DNA of 64,000 bases from an uncultured Clostridia bacterium (GCA_944390285.1 CALXPN010000002.1:177342-241341), one strand, 5' to 3'; counted from the stretch's first letter, positions 30,238 to 39,567 are shown. Translations and numbers: made by a program. Notes: generated by a model not told the origin, from the letters alone.

Positions 30238-31131
30238 TTATCTCAAATTCTCTAGAGCCTCAATTCTTTCCTCAATAGCTGGATGTGTAGAAAACAAATT
30301 ACTTTTACTAGTTTTTCTTTTATTTTTAAATGGAGTTACTATATACATATGTGCATTACTATTACTTGCTACATCTAACTCTGAATCATCTGAACTAATT
30401 TTCCTTAAAGCAGATATTAAACCATCTGGATTTCTAGTAAAAGATACTGCTGTTGCATCAGCTAAATATTCTCTTCTTCTAGATACTGCAAGTTGTATAA
30501 GTTGTGATACTATTGGTGATATTATGAGAAAAACTAGTCCTAAAATTAATAATATTGCATTAGCATTTCCTCTATCATTATCATTACTTCTTCTTGGCAT
30601 CCAAAATACTCTTAAAAACATATCAGAAAGCATTATAACAAAGCCTACCATTACACTTACAACAGCAGATAATCTAATATCATAATTTTTTATATGTGCA
30701 AGCTCATGTGCCACAACACCTTCTAATTCATAATAATCTAGTTTTTCAAGTAATCCTTTTGTAACACAAATTACAGAATGTTCTGGATCTCTACCTGTAG
30801 CAAAAGCATTAGGTTGCATAGAATCTACTACATATAAATCCGGTTTATGTTCAAGTCCAGAACTTACCATTAATCCTTCTAAAATATTAGTAAGTTGCAA
30901 GTCTTCTTCTTTAGTTGCAGGTCTTGCTCTTACAGAAGCAAGTACCACTTTATCACAATTATAATAAGTGGCCACAGTAGATATTATTGAAAATATAAGA
31001 GCTATTATAATAGCATATTCACTATATCCAAATGCATAACATATATAATATATAATTAAAGTTATCATTGTTAAAAATGCAAATACAATTATTCCTGTTT
31101 TAAATTTATTTTTCTTTATATCATCATACAT
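30238..31131 (-). CDS. htpX: Zinc metalloprotease HtpX
   Basis: A 297-residue M48 family membrane protease that takes part in quality control of membrane proteins. Two N-terminal helices (about 14-50), the zinc motif VVAHELAHIKNYD (about 135-147) with the catalytic Glu, two further helices (about 152-215), and the conserved REYLADATAVSFTRNP with the third zinc ligand. The C-terminal STHPAIEERIEAL is the family signature. The ATG follows AAGGAAG. It lies downstream of lemA, with a terminator-like hairpin between them; the lemA-htpX pair is common in bacteria. Confidence 0.95.
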   Translation of the reverse strand: MYDDIKKNKFKTGIIVFAFLTMITLIIYYICYAFGYSEYAIIIALIFSIISTVATYYNCDKVVLASVRARPATKEEDLQLTNILEGLMVSSGLEHKPDLYVVDSMQPNAFATGRDPEHSVICVTKGLLEKLDYYELEGVVAHELAHIKNYDIRLSAVVSVMVGFVIMLSDMFLRVFWMPRRSNDNDRGNANAILLILGLVFLIISPIVSQLIQLAVSRRREYLADATAVSFTRNPDGLISALRKISSDDSELDVASNSNAHMYIVTPFKNKRKTSKSNLFSTHPAIEERIEALENLR

Positions 31132-31202
31132 TTATTTCTTTCTTCCTTATAATTATATTTAGGTTTTTAAGGAATATACCTATAACCTTTAAAAATAGAA
31201 TA

Positions 31203-31236
31203 AAAATCCGCTACTCAAAATTAGAATAGCGGTTTT
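31203..31236 (-). terminator. Hairpin between lemA and htpX
   Basis: Stem CCGCTA/TAGCGG around a 13-base loop, followed by ATTTTTATT on the minus strand. It may cause partial termination after lemA and so lower htpX expression. Confidence 0.6.
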
Positions 31237-31245
31237 ATTTTTTTA

Positions 31246-31797
31246 TTATTTACTAAAATCAACTTTTACATTTTTTCTAGCTTCTTCAGAATCTGTTTTA
31301 AATAATTCTTGTTCTTTAAAATTAAACATTGAAGCTATTATGTTAGTTGGTACAACTTGTAGTTTAGTATTGTACATTGTGGCAGAATCATTATAAAATT
31401 GTCTTGCATATGAAATCTTATTTTCTGTATTTCTTAATTCTTCCTGTAATTCACTAAAATTTTGGCTTGCTTTTAAATCTGGATAATTTTCAGAAACAGC
31501 CATAATTGTTTTTAATGCTCCTGTTAATTCATTATCTAATTCAGCTTTTTCTGCAACTGTTGTTGCATTTGCCCATGAAGATCTAAGTTCTGTAACTTTT
31601 GTTAAAGTTTCTTGTTCATGAGTCATATAACCCTTTACAGCTTCTACTAGGTTTGGAATTAAATCAAACCTTCTTTGTAACTGAACATCAATTTGACTCC
31701 ATGCATTTTCTACTTTATTTCTTGATTGAATTAAACCATTGTACATTCCAATAACCGCTACTATTATTACTACAATAATTATTACCAATATAATCAT
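31246..31797 (-). CDS. lemA: LemA family protein
   Basis: A 183-residue LemA protein: one N-terminal membrane helix (about 1-20), then the characteristic [21 protein letters not shown] with [14 protein letters not shown], and a helical bundle ending in FNFKEQELF. LemA proteins are often encoded beside HtpX; their biochemical role is not established. I choose the ATG at 31797 because GGAGG lies 8 bases before it; the in-frame ATG at 31812 lies upstream of that binding site. It has its own promoter and is the first gene of lemA-htpX. Confidence 0.93.
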   Translation of the reverse strand: MIILVIIIVVIIVAVIGMYNGLIQSRNKVENAWSQIDVQLQRRFDLIPNLVEAVKGYMTHEQETLTKVTELRSSWANATTVAEKAELDNELTGALKTIMAVSENYPDLKASQNFSELQEELRNTENKISYARQFYNDSATMYNTKLQVVPTNIIASMFNFKEQELFKTDSEEARKNVKVDFSK

Positions 31798-31828
31798 TTC
31801 TTTTTCCTCCATTATCTAAATATAATAT

Positions 31829-31857
31829 ATTATATCAATTTAACTTATTTTATGCAA
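31829..31857 (-). promoter_or_regulatory. Promoter of lemA-htpX
   Basis: TTGCAT and TATAAT with a 17-base spacer on the minus strand, close upstream of the lemA ribosome binding site. Confidence 0.7.
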
Positions 31858-31931
31858 TACTTTAAAAATAATTCTTCTTAGATTTGATAAATATAAAATT
31901 TGTTTATAACTTTAAGTGAGGCTTTTATTAT

Positions 31932-31970
31932 AAAAAAAATCCAAGTTATTTTTTCATAACTCGGATTTTA
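31932..31970 (-). terminator. Terminator of the cohesin-like gene
   Basis: Stem AAATCCGAGTTAT / ATAACTTGGATTT with one G-U pair, followed by a run of T on the minus strand. A strong intrinsic terminator. Confidence 0.85.
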
Positions 31971-31991
31971 ATTTCATAAATTATTTAATTT

Positions 31992-32858
31992 TTACTTTAT
32001 ATCTTTATATTTTACGTATCTATTATAACTTACTATTGCAAGTATAATTAATACTATTGCTGGTACTATAATTACTTTAGCACCTGTTGCTGGCAAAATT
32101 CCTGATACTGTATTGTCGTCTTGATTTCCTGCAGAATTTGTGTTTGAATTTCTGTTTGTATTACTATTTGTGTTACTATTTGAATTTCTATTTGCATTTT
32201 GGTTAGTATTTTTGTTTGTATTTTTGTTAGTATTTTCATTTTTGTTTTGATTATTATCGTCATCATTATTATCACCAGCAGAAGCTGATTTTATTGTTAA
32301 AGTAACGCTTTTAGTAATTTCCTTAGATTGTTCTGATCCTGCAGTTATAACAAACATTGAATATGAAATTGCATCTTTAATTTCACCTTCTGTTGCATTT
32401 TCTTTTACTTTAAAATCTATTTTTAATAAATCTTCATCTGTTGTTATTCCATCTTGAAAATCAATAACTATTCTTGAATTATTATCACCTGATGGATTCC
32501 CATTAAAAGCTACATATGAAGATGATGTTGGGATTTCATTTATATTAGCATTTGTTAAATCCTCAACTTTTAGTGTTTCATTTCCTATTGTTACAGTATT
32601 ATCTTCATTTTTTTGAATACTATCTACACTAATAGCTTCAATAACATTTGTATTATAATTAATATATCCTTCTATACTTTCAACTTTTTTACTGCTATCT
32701 ACATCTTGTAAAGATAAAGTTACTGTTACAGTATCTCCTTTATTTAAAGATGTACTTGATGCTGATAATCCAATTGTAGTGCTAGCAGCATAGACACTTG
32801 TGCATAATAGTATTAAAATAATAAATACTTGTACTAATATTAACTTATTTTTCTTCAT
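31992..32858 (-). CDS. Sortase-anchored surface protein with a cohesin-like domain
   Basis: A 288-residue protein: signal peptide (about 1-25, ending VYAAS), and a beta-sandwich domain (about 26-195) that reads like a cohesin. The cohesin-like parts are SLNKGDTVTVTLSLQDV, EGYINYNTNVIEAISV and LLKIDFKVKENATEGEI. Then an Asn/Thr-rich wall-spanning linker (about 200-250), the sorting motif LPATG, a hydrophobic helix and a basic tail (NRYVKYKDIK). Cohesins bind dockerins. The upstream neighbour on the same strand ends in a dockerin, which supports this call. ATG at 32858 lies 9 bases after AGGAGA; earlier in-frame ATGs overlap the binding site. The dockerin partner and wall attachment are inference. 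Confidence 0.75.
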   Translation of the reverse strand: MKKNKLILVQVFIILILLCTSVYAASTTIGLSASSTSLNKGDTVTVTLSLQDVDSSKKVESIEGYINYNTNVIEAISVDSIQKNEDNTVTIGNETLKVEDLTNANINEIPTSSSYVAFNGNPSGDNNSRIVIDFQDGITTDEDLLKIDFKVKENATEGEIKDAISYSMFVITAGSEQSKEITKSVTLTIKSASAGDNNDDDNNQNKNENTNKNTNKNTNQNANRNSNSNTNSNTNRNSNTNSAGNQDDNTVSGILPATGAKVIIVPAIVLIILAIVSYNRYVKYKDIK

Positions 32859-32896
32859 AATCATCATTCTCCTCATTTGCTTGCTTATACACTATA

Positions 32897-32925
32897 AGGA
32901 TATCATTTATTGTTTTAAATTGCAA
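32897..32925 (-). promoter_or_regulatory. Promoter of the cohesin-like gene
   Basis: TTGCAA and TATCCT with a 17-base spacer on the minus strand. It gives this gene its own start site, separate from the dockerin gene upstream. Confidence 0.55.
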
Positions 32926-32956
32926 TACCTTTTTTTAGTATTTTTTTATCAAATAC

Positions 32957-32980
32957 TTAGGAGGTTTTTGAACCTCCTAA
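32957..32980 (-). terminator. Hairpin after the dockerin-bearing gene
   Basis: Stem TTAGGAGGTT / AACCTCCTAA with a 4-base loop, 33 bases after the stop at 33014. The T-tract on the minus strand is weak (ATTTGAT), so some read-through into the cohesin-like gene is possible. Confidence 0.55.
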
Positions 32981-33013
32981 ATACTATATTTGTACTATAT
33001 TTGTTTAGATAGA

Positions 33014-36000
33014 TTATTTTTTGAAGTTTAAATCATATCCTGTTACTTCAGCTCTATGATATAATAATAATTTAGCATCTGTAACATTTACAACTCCATC
33101 ATTATTTATATCAGCAGCTTCGAATTCATATCCTTCTAAAACTTGTACTTCATTTCTATGTGCTTTGATTAAAACTGTATCTAATGAATTTGCATATCCA
33201 TCTCCATTAATGTCACCTTTTACAACTACATGATATGCTATTTCATCTCCGTTTTCATCAACTGCTGTATTTCCATTTGTATCTACAAGTTTTACTTCCA
33301 TACCTGTTGTCATATATCCTGATGTAATTTCTCTATTATCTTTTGTAACTTCTACAGTATATTCTAATCCATTTAAGAAAATTGATTCAAAATCTTTTAT
33401 TGGTGTTTTAGCAGCTACATTTGTTAAATAAGTATTTTCTTTATCATATCCTAAATCATCTGGATCTACTACTGAACCTGTAGGATCATCTGGATCTACT
33501 GTATTATCACCTGGATCTACTACATTCTCACCTGGATCTACTACATTCTCACCTGGATCTACTACATTCTCATCTGGATCTACTACATTCTCATCTGGAT
33601 CTACTACATTCTCATCTGGGTCTACTACATTTTCATCTGGATCTATTACATTCTCGTCTGGATCTACTGTATTTCCTGGATCTATTACATTCTCGTCTGG
33701 ATCTACTGTATTTCCTGGATCCACTGTATTATCATCATCTGATATTCCAGGATTTGATGGCAATTTTACTTCTACCATATCTAGTACACTTGGTTTAAAG
33801 TTTGATCTTGCAATAACTAGTATACTATCAGATTCTTCATCTTCTCCAATTGTTAATAATCCTTCTGGTGAAATAGTTGTATTTTCACTTGAATTATCTT
33901 CTACTTCCCATGTAACTGTTTTATCATTTAAGTCTTCCCCTTCAACTGTTGCCATAAATTGTATTGTATCTCCATTTTCAGCTTCTAAATTATCTGATGG
34001 ATAAATTCTTACACTATTTACTGTTCTATCTTTTACTGTATAATAAATTGTTGCTGTTGTTCCTTCTCCTATACAAGTTTCAACTTCTTCACCATTTCCA
34101 CTCATTGCTAAAACAACAACTTTTCCCATTTTATCTCCAGTTGTTCTGGTATTTAATGTTACATATGTACCTTCTGATTCTATTCTACCATTTTGACTTG
34201 TTTCACCAAAAGCTGTTCTTTCAGTATCTATTGCTAATAATTGTGTAAATATTTTTGGCAATTCAACATCAATTGTTGTAGGATAATCAGATAAGTATAT
34301 AGGATCATATACTCTAAGTTCTATATTTTGTTTACTTAAATCAATATTAATTGTATCTTCTCTTGCTAAATAATTAGCATAATCTCCACCTGAAATATAA
34401 TCTAAATATACTAATAAACTTTCAATATCAGTAATTTGATTTCCAGATAAGTTAAATTCTAACATATTTTTAAATAATTTTTGATATTGCTCTTCAGGAA
34501 TATCTAATTTTCCTGCAATCAAGTTATTACTTAAATTTAATGATTTTAAATTTGGTAAATTTGTAAGTGGTGTAATATCTGAAATATAGTTATAAGCTAA
34601 AGATAAATTTTTCAATTTAGTCATACTAGCCCAATCTACATTTGAAACATCTGCTATATAACAATAACTTGCATCTAAATTATATAAGCTTGTTAATTCT
34701 GCAATTCTTTCAATATTTTCTAATTCGGCATTATATGATATATCCAAATCTTTTAATCTTGCAAGTGTAACATATCTTTCAACATCACCATTTAATAATT
34801 TATTAGCTAATGTTATCATTTGATTATATAAGAATCTTACATCTTTTTCTCCTAAATAATCATCATTTATTACTTCATATAAATCAACTGTATTTATTAT
34901 TTGATCTGCTCTTTGTCCTAATTTTCCTAAAACATATTCAATATTAGCTTGGCTTGCTGTATCAGATTTTGCTGCATTTAATGCATTTGTGATTAATTCA
35001 TCTTGTGTATATGCTGTATATTCTACAAGCATTTTATCTAATGGTATATATTCTCCTTTACATGCATTTACTATAATTTCATCAGAATCTTCATTTGTAT
35101 AAGTAGCATATCTATTTACATAACTTTTGTATGTGTCATATAATGAACTATATGATTTATTTTCTTTTATTGCACTTAAAACTGCTTCTTCTAAAGGTGT
35201 ATCAATATCTTCTATATCAAAATCACTTATTTTTCTTTCAAGATATTCTTCTTCATAGCAATATCCTGATGCTGTATCTACATTCATTCTTTTAATTAAA
35301 CAGTAATTTGCCATTTCAGAATATAATGCTATTTCTCTAATTCTATTTATAATATCTACTGTTTCTGTTCTACTAAAATTATTTTTTTGTAGAAGTTCAT
35401 CAAAATAATCTGCAAGAGGTGTTTTTGTTTTTGTTGTATCAAAAACTACACCAAACTCTTTAGTAAACAATAATTTATCTAAATCTGATAATCCATTTTG
35501 TGTTTCTAATGTTTTTAAGAAACTGATTTCGCTATTTAATAAAGCTTTAGCACTTTCTGCTGATTCATGAATTGCTTGATCATATGCTTGATATTCCTCA
35601 TAATTCATGTAATTTAATTCTGGACTTAAAAGAGTTGTTAATTTATATTCATCAACATATTCTAAATATAATATTTGTAAATAATAGTATATTTCATTTA
35701 TTGAATTATTAATCTCATCTATTGCTCCATCAAATTCTTCTCCATTAGCAGTATAGCCTTGAATTAAATCCCAATATCCTGGTTTATAATTTCCTTCATC
35801 ATCTGTTTTTCCATAAATATCATCTAAAATTGCATTTATTGAACTAGCTTTTGACTCTAAATCAGACTGATAATTTTCTTTAGTTGTATCTACATCTGCA
35901 GCTTCTGCTAAAATATTTAAAATTCTACTATAAGCATCTGTTATAGATTTTTTATTTGTTCCTATTGTTTCAAAAGCACCATTTGTATCTCCAGCAGCTG

Positions 36001-37510
36001 TTGCTAAACTTCCTTCTTCTCTTCCTTTTAACCATTTTGTATATTCAGCTACCATTTGAGCTTCCCAATTTGCTTTTTGTGTTTCCATATTATAAATTGG
36101 TTCAATATCATTTAAATAATTATGAGAAACATTTAATTTAGATTTTAATCCAATAAAATATTCTATTCCTGATAAATCTCTTATTTGTTTATTATTTAAT
36201 ATTAATGATGTAATATCATTTGTTAAAACTGCATCATAAATAACAAATGTTTTTGCATCATCATATGCTTGAATATATAATGTTCTATTTGAATCTTCTC
36301 CAACAAAAGCTATTTTATATCCAGCTTTACTTGAAATATTTCCTTCATCATCTTCTTCTGATATTGTTATTTCTTCTATAATTGTATTTACAACATCTCC
36401 TATATCTGATCCATCATATTCATATAAAGTTTTTGTTTCTGGATTGTATGCATATTGTTCTTTCCCTGTCTCTATATTTTTTAATATTCTATAATCTCCA
36501 TCTACTTTATATGTAAATTCTTCATATACAATATTTCCATTTGGATCAATTGCATATGGATAACTTGGTAAATCTGAATTTATAGTTTGTCCTGCTGTTA
36601 ATTGTTCTTTTATCGCATTATATAAATTTGTATCCATTGTTGTAATTGCTTCAGAAGATTTATCATGAACAACATAGTATAATTTAAACTCACTTCCATT
36701 TAAAATATTTTCAGCTGCTTTATTTGGATTTTTTTCACTCGCTGCTTCTGTTGCATCATCATAAATGTGAATAATTACTTCTAATAATCCATAATATCCT
36801 TTACCTGATTCACTACAAATATTTACTTCTATTGTATGAGTTTCTGAATTAACATACATTGGAATTCCATCAGCATCTAAAAATGGTGCTGTAGAATAAT
36901 ATGTTTCAGGAACACTATTAGTTGATTTCCAACAAGATTTAATGTACCCTGCAAGTTCAAGTATTGGTGGTAATTCAAATGTTGCGGTTTCAGCATCATC
37001 TGATCCTTCCTCAGAATCTACATAAACACTTTCTACTATACTAACACTTTGATTACTTAATATAATTGTACCTTGAGATTGTAATCTAGATATTAATTCT
37101 CTTATTTCGCTTACATCTTCTAATCTATTTGTAGATAAATCTAAGTAAGTTAAAGGCAAACTATTTAATACTCCTAAATTACTATCTTTTGTTAAATTGT
37201 TACCAGATAACTCTAAATGTGTTAAATTTGAAAAAGCATCTAAACCTGTTAAATCTGAAATTGAACTATCATTTAAATTCAATTCAGTAATAGAAGCTTT
37301 TGCATCACTACTTAAAATTATTGTATGTGTAACATCATTCTTTGAATAAAGTATACCTTGTTTGCTAAGGCTAGACTTTACTGCTTTGTATAAGCTACTG
37401 TTTAGTTGAATCTCTTCTCCCTCTACTGCATTTACCACAAAACTTGGCATAATGCAATTCAATAGCATAATCGTAATCAATGCAATTGAGATTAACATTT
37501 TCCTTTTCAT
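33014..37510 (-). CDS. Large exported leucine-rich-repeat protein with a C-terminal dockerin
   Basis: A 1498-residue protein. Order: signal peptide (about 1-29, ending VNAVEG), short LRR block (about 70-140, LTHLELSGNNL, LTYLDLSTNRL), a long mainly helical middle (about 480-940), a second LRR block (about 950-1110, LKNLSLAYNYI, LKSLNLSNNLI), an Ig-like domain (about 1165-1255) and a 7-residue repeat linker rich in VDPDENV (about 1257-1347). At the C-terminus (about 1427-1490) is a type I dockerin with two perfect calcium loops, DINGDGYANSLD and DINNDGVVNVTD. No catalytic domain and no membrane anchor are seen, so it is probably held on the surface through a cohesin. ATG follows GGGAGG. The ligand of the LRR parts is unknown. 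Confidence 0.87.
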   Translation of the reverse strand: MKRKMLISIALITIMLLNCIMPSFVVNAVEGEEIQLNSSLYKAVKSSLSKQGILYSKNDVTHTIILSSDAKASITELNLNDSSISDLTGLDAFSNLTHLELSGNNLTKDSNLGVLNSLPLTYLDLSTNRLEDVSEIRELISRLQSQGTIILSNQSVSIVESVYVDSEEGSDDAETATFELPPILELAGYIKSCWKSTNSVPETYYSTAPFLDADGIPMYVNSETHTIEVNICSESGKGYYGLLEVIIHIYDDATEAASEKNPNKAAENILNGSEFKLYYVVHDKSSEAITTMDTNLYNAIKEQLTAGQTINSDLPSYPYAIDPNGNIVYEEFTYKVDGDYRILKNIETGKEQYAYNPETKTLYEYDGSDIGDVVNTIIEEITISEEDDEGNISSKAGYKIAFVGEDSNRTLYIQAYDDAKTFVIYDAVLTNDITSLILNNKQIRDLSGIEYFIGLKSKLNVSHNYLNDIEPIYNMETQKANWEAQMVAEYTKWLKGREEGSLATAAGDTNGAFETIGTNKKSITDAYSRILNILAEAADVDTTKENYQSDLESKASSINAILDDIYGKTDDEGNYKPGYWDLIQGYTANGEEFDGAIDEINNSINEIYYYLQILYLEYVDEYKLTTLLSPELNYMNYEEYQAYDQAIHESAESAKALLNSEISFLKTLETQNGLSDLDKLLFTKEFGVVFDTTKTKTPLADYFDELLQKNNFSRTETVDIINRIREIALYSEMANYCLIKRMNVDTASGYCYEEEYLERKISDFDIEDIDTPLEEAVLSAIKENKSYSSLYDTYKSYVNRYATYTNEDSDEIIVNACKGEYIPLDKMLVEYTAYTQDELITNALNAAKSDTASQANIEYVLGKLGQRADQIINTVDLYEVINDDYLGEKDVRFLYNQMITLANKLLNGDVERYVTLARLKDLDISYNAELENIERIAELTSLYNLDASYCYIADVSNVDWASMTKLKNLSLAYNYISDITPLTNLPNLKSLNLSNNLIAGKLDIPEEQYQKLFKNMLEFNLSGNQITDIESLLVYLDYISGGDYANYLAREDTINIDLSKQNIELRVYDPIYLSDYPTTIDVELPKIFTQLLAIDTERTAFGETSQNGRIESEGTYVTLNTRTTGDKMGKVVVLAMSGNGEEVETCIGEGTTATIYYTVKDRTVNSVRIYPSDNLEAENGDTIQFMATVEGEDLNDKTVTWEVEDNSSENTTISPEGLLTIGEDEESDSILVIARSNFKPSVLDMVEVKLPSNPGISDDDNTVDPGNTVDPDENVIDPGNTVDPDENVIDPDENVVDPDENVVDPDENVVDPDENVVDPGENVVDPGENVVDPGDNTVDPDDPTGSVVDPDDLGYDKENTYLTNVAAKTPIKDFESIFLNGLEYTVEVTKDNREITSGYMTTGMEVKLVDTNGNTAVDENGDEIAYHVVVKGDINGDGYANSLDTVLIKAHRNEVQVLEGYEFEAADINNDGVVNVTDAKLLLYHRAEVTGYDLNFKK
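33462..33740 (-). repeat. In-frame 21-bp tandem repeats coding for a VDPDENV linker
   Basis: About eight 21-base units plus several 18-base variants, coding for V(V/I)DP(D/G)ENV. Neighbouring units are nearly identical at the DNA level, which points to recent expansion by slippage or unequal exchange. The linker joins the Ig-like domain to the dockerin module. Confidence 0.9.
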
Positions 37511-37543
37511 AATAAATCCTCCCTGAATATTTTCATTAGCAAT

Positions 37544-37571
37544 ATCATAGCATTTTAAAAATTTTTTTCAA
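37544..37571 (-). promoter_or_regulatory. Promoter of the dockerin-bearing gene
   Basis: TTGAAA and TATGAT with a 16-base spacer on the minus strand, about 34 bases before the ATG. Confidence 0.6.
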
Positions 37572-37728
37572 TAGTATTTTTTTTCAAAACTTCCAAATGA
37601 TGTTAAAACCCTTTACGGATTTGAACTTTAACTCTTTTTATTCTATTTTATTAAGTTTTTATTACTTTTTTTGCCAAATTTTATACTTTTCTTACGAAAT
37701 AAGGATATTGGCGGCTTATTTCATATAA

Positions 37729-37762
37729 AAAATTCCTATATAATATATAGGAATTTATAATA
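37729..37762 (-). terminator. Terminator of tatD
   Basis: Stem AAATTCCTATATA / TATATAGGAATTT with a small loop and a T-run on the minus strand, just after the stop at 37771. Confidence 0.8.
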
Positions 37763-37770
37763 CATAAAAT

Positions 37771-38535
37771 TTAATTTATATTATATATTTTGTTTGCATT
37801 TTTAAATGTTATTTCTGCAATTTCTTCTAAAGATTTATTTTTAATATCTGCTATTCTTTGTGCAACATATATAACATTTCTTGGATCATTTCTCCTGCCT
37901 CTAACTGGTTCTGGTGACAAATATGGTGAATCTGTTTCAATTAAGATTTTATCATCTGGCACTAAAGAAACAGCTTCTTCAGATTTTGCATTCTTGAACG
38001 TTATATTCCCACTAAAAGATATGTAAAATCCTAATTTTAAACCCTCTTTTATAAGTTCTTTATTTAAAGGACAGCAATGAAATATTCCTTTCTTCTTTAC
38101 TGGATATTTTTTTAAAATTTCTAATGTATCCATAACAGCTTCTCTTGTATGTATTATTATAGGTTTTTCAATTTTATTTGCTATTTCTATTTGTTTTATA
38201 AAAGCCTCTTTTTGTTTTTCTTTATTTTCTTTATTCCAATAATAATCTAAACCTATTTCTCCAATTGCTACAACTTTATTTTTTACTCCTAAATTTTCAA
38301 CTTTCTTTAGATCTTCTTCTGTAAAATTTTCTATATCATTTGGAGAAATCCCTACACTTGCAAAAATATATGGAACTGAATTTGCTATTTTAATTGCAAG
38401 TTCACTTTGTTTTATATTATAGCCTACACAAACAGTTCTAGTTACTTTTTCTTTATATATTAATTTTATAATTTCATTTCTATCATTTTCAAATTTTTCA
38501 TCATTAAAATGAGAATGTGAATCAAAAAATTGCAT
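37771..38535 (-). CDS. tatD: TatD family hydrolase
   Basis: A 254-residue metal-dependent hydrolase of the TatD family, linked to 3'-5' DNase and quality-control activities. The metal ligands are visible: FDSHSHFND (HxH), AIGEIGLDYYW, IIHTREA, the HCC motif and ETDSPYLSP near the C-terminus. I choose ATG at 38535, which follows AAAGGA by 8 bases and starts directly at MQFFDSHSHF; the reading frame extends 8 codons further but without a binding site. It starts right after the end of the second open frame of the preceding gene, so the two are likely cotranscribed. Confidence 0.94.
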   Translation of the reverse strand: MQFFDSHSHFNDEKFENDRNEIIKLIYKEKVTRTVCVGYNIKQSELAIKIANSVPYIFASVGISPNDIENFTEEDLKKVENLGVKNKVVAIGEIGLDYYWNKENKEKQKEAFIKQIEIANKIEKPIIIHTREAVMDTLEILKKYPVKKKGIFHCCPLNKELIKEGLKLGFYISFSGNITFKNAKSEEAVSLVPDDKILIETDSPYLSPEPVRGRRNDPRNVIYVAQRIADIKNKSLEEIAEITFKNANKIYNIN

Positions 38536-38548
38536 TTTATTTTCCTTT

Positions 38549-38701
38549 CTAATCTTCATAGTTTTTAGATATCAAATCATATATTTCTATTAATTCTTTT
38601 AAAAGCAATTCATCTGAATAATTTAAATTTAATGTTCTATAAAAAGACTTTAAAATAAAAGCTTCATCTGCTGTTAAATATTCTTTTGCACTTTCTACTA
38701 A
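38549..38701 (-). other. Open frame without a start codon, likely displaced C-terminus of the 38698-39156 gene
   Basis: Fifty sense codons in the -1 frame relative to the preceding gene, running from its stop codon to a TAG at 38549-38551, immediately before the tatD ribosome binding site. The reading LVESAKEYLTADEAFILKSF and onward is of ordinary protein composition. No ATG, GTG or TTG occurs near its beginning, so it cannot be a separate gene as it stands. Confidence 0.55.
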
Positions 38702-39156
38702 TTTCTATCTTCTTCTGAAAGTGATTCTTTAAAAAGTCTTATTTCAGTTAATGCAGATATGACTGCACGTCTTGATGAAACTAATTTATTGCTTGTATAC
38801 TTAATAGTATTTCCTTTTAATTCAACTCGTTTTTTCTTTTTTTCTTCTTCTCTATGTATTTTATCATATGTTACTCTTAATGCATTTGGATTTTTTAAAA
38901 GATAATTACATATATTCAATCTCAATGTATCATTACCAATTGATGGTATGAGAGCTAAATCATAACTATACTTTTCAGACAATTCAAAAAAAGCTAAAAA
39001 AGCTTCTGAATTAGAAGCATCTGGATATTGTTCAAAATATCTTTTTACTAATTTAAAAAATGGTTGTGAAGACATTTCTGAATAACCTATATTTTTTAAA
39101 ATATTTTTTGAATATTTATTTTGAGACCTTGCTAAAATATTATCAAAATTATACAT
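38698..39156 (-). CDS. Protein of unknown function, possibly frameshifted near its end
   Basis: A 152-residue soluble protein, mostly helical, starting MYNFDNILARSQNKY. A Lys/Glu-rich segment (about 100-112, REEEKKKKRVELK) and KLVSSRRAVISALTEIRLF follow. I do not recognise a family or a catalytic motif. The ATG follows GAGGAG. It lies between acpS and tatD, apparently in one operon. At the stop codon a 50-codon open frame continues in -1 phase up to the tatD ribosome binding site. The ancestral protein may therefore be about 202 residues, interrupted by an indel or, less likely, produced by ribosomal frameshifting. Confidence 0.65.
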   Translation of the reverse strand: MYNFDNILARSQNKYSKNILKNIGYSEMSSQPFFKLVKRYFEQYPDASNSEAFLAFFELSEKYSYDLALIPSIGNDTLRLNICNYLLKNPNALRVTYDKIHREEEKKKKRVELKGNTIKYTSNKLVSSRRAVISALTEIRLFKESLSEEDRN

Positions 39157-39189
39157 AATTTCTCCTCATAATTTATATTTTATTATAGA

Positions 39190-39567
39190 TTATTCATCTT
39201 TAGTTTGAAATATAGCTATAACATTTGCTATTGCATAAGTTTTGCAATGTGAAAGGCTAACTTCTAAACTTTTTAAATTATTTATTTCAAAATTCAATTT
39301 TATAACTGGTTTTCCGTTTTTTTCATTAATAACTTCAAAATCATTCCAATAATATTTAAAATTTATATATTCACTTAATGCTTTATAAGTTGCTTCTTTT
39401 GCTGCAAATCTCACTGCATAACTTTGATATTTGGAATTTTTCCTTTTTTCACAATATTCTATTTCTTTTTTGGTAAAAATTCTTTTTAAAAATTTGTCTC
39501 CATATTTTTCAATATTTTGTTTTATTCTATTTATTTCAATTATATCTGTTCCATTAGTTATTTTCAT
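39190..39567 (-). CDS. acpS: Holo-[acyl-carrier-protein] synthase
   Basis: A 125-residue AcpS, which moves 4'-phosphopantetheine from CoA to the serine of acyl carrier protein. Both family motifs are present: GTDIIEINRI (Mg-binding Asp, residues 7-16) and FAAKEATYKAL (residues 59-69, catalytic Glu and Lys). The C-terminal SLSHCKTYAIANVIA closes the fold. Length is typical. The ATG has no strong ribosome binding site and lies 11 bases after the stop of the upstream membrane-protein gene, which suggests coupled translation. Confidence 0.95.
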   Translation of the reverse strand: MKITNGTDIIEINRIKQNIEKYGDKFLKRIFTKKEIEYCEKRKNSKYQSYAVRFAAKEATYKALSEYINFKYYWNDFEVINEKNGKPVIKLNFEINNLKSLEVSLSHCKTYAIANVIAIFQTKDE

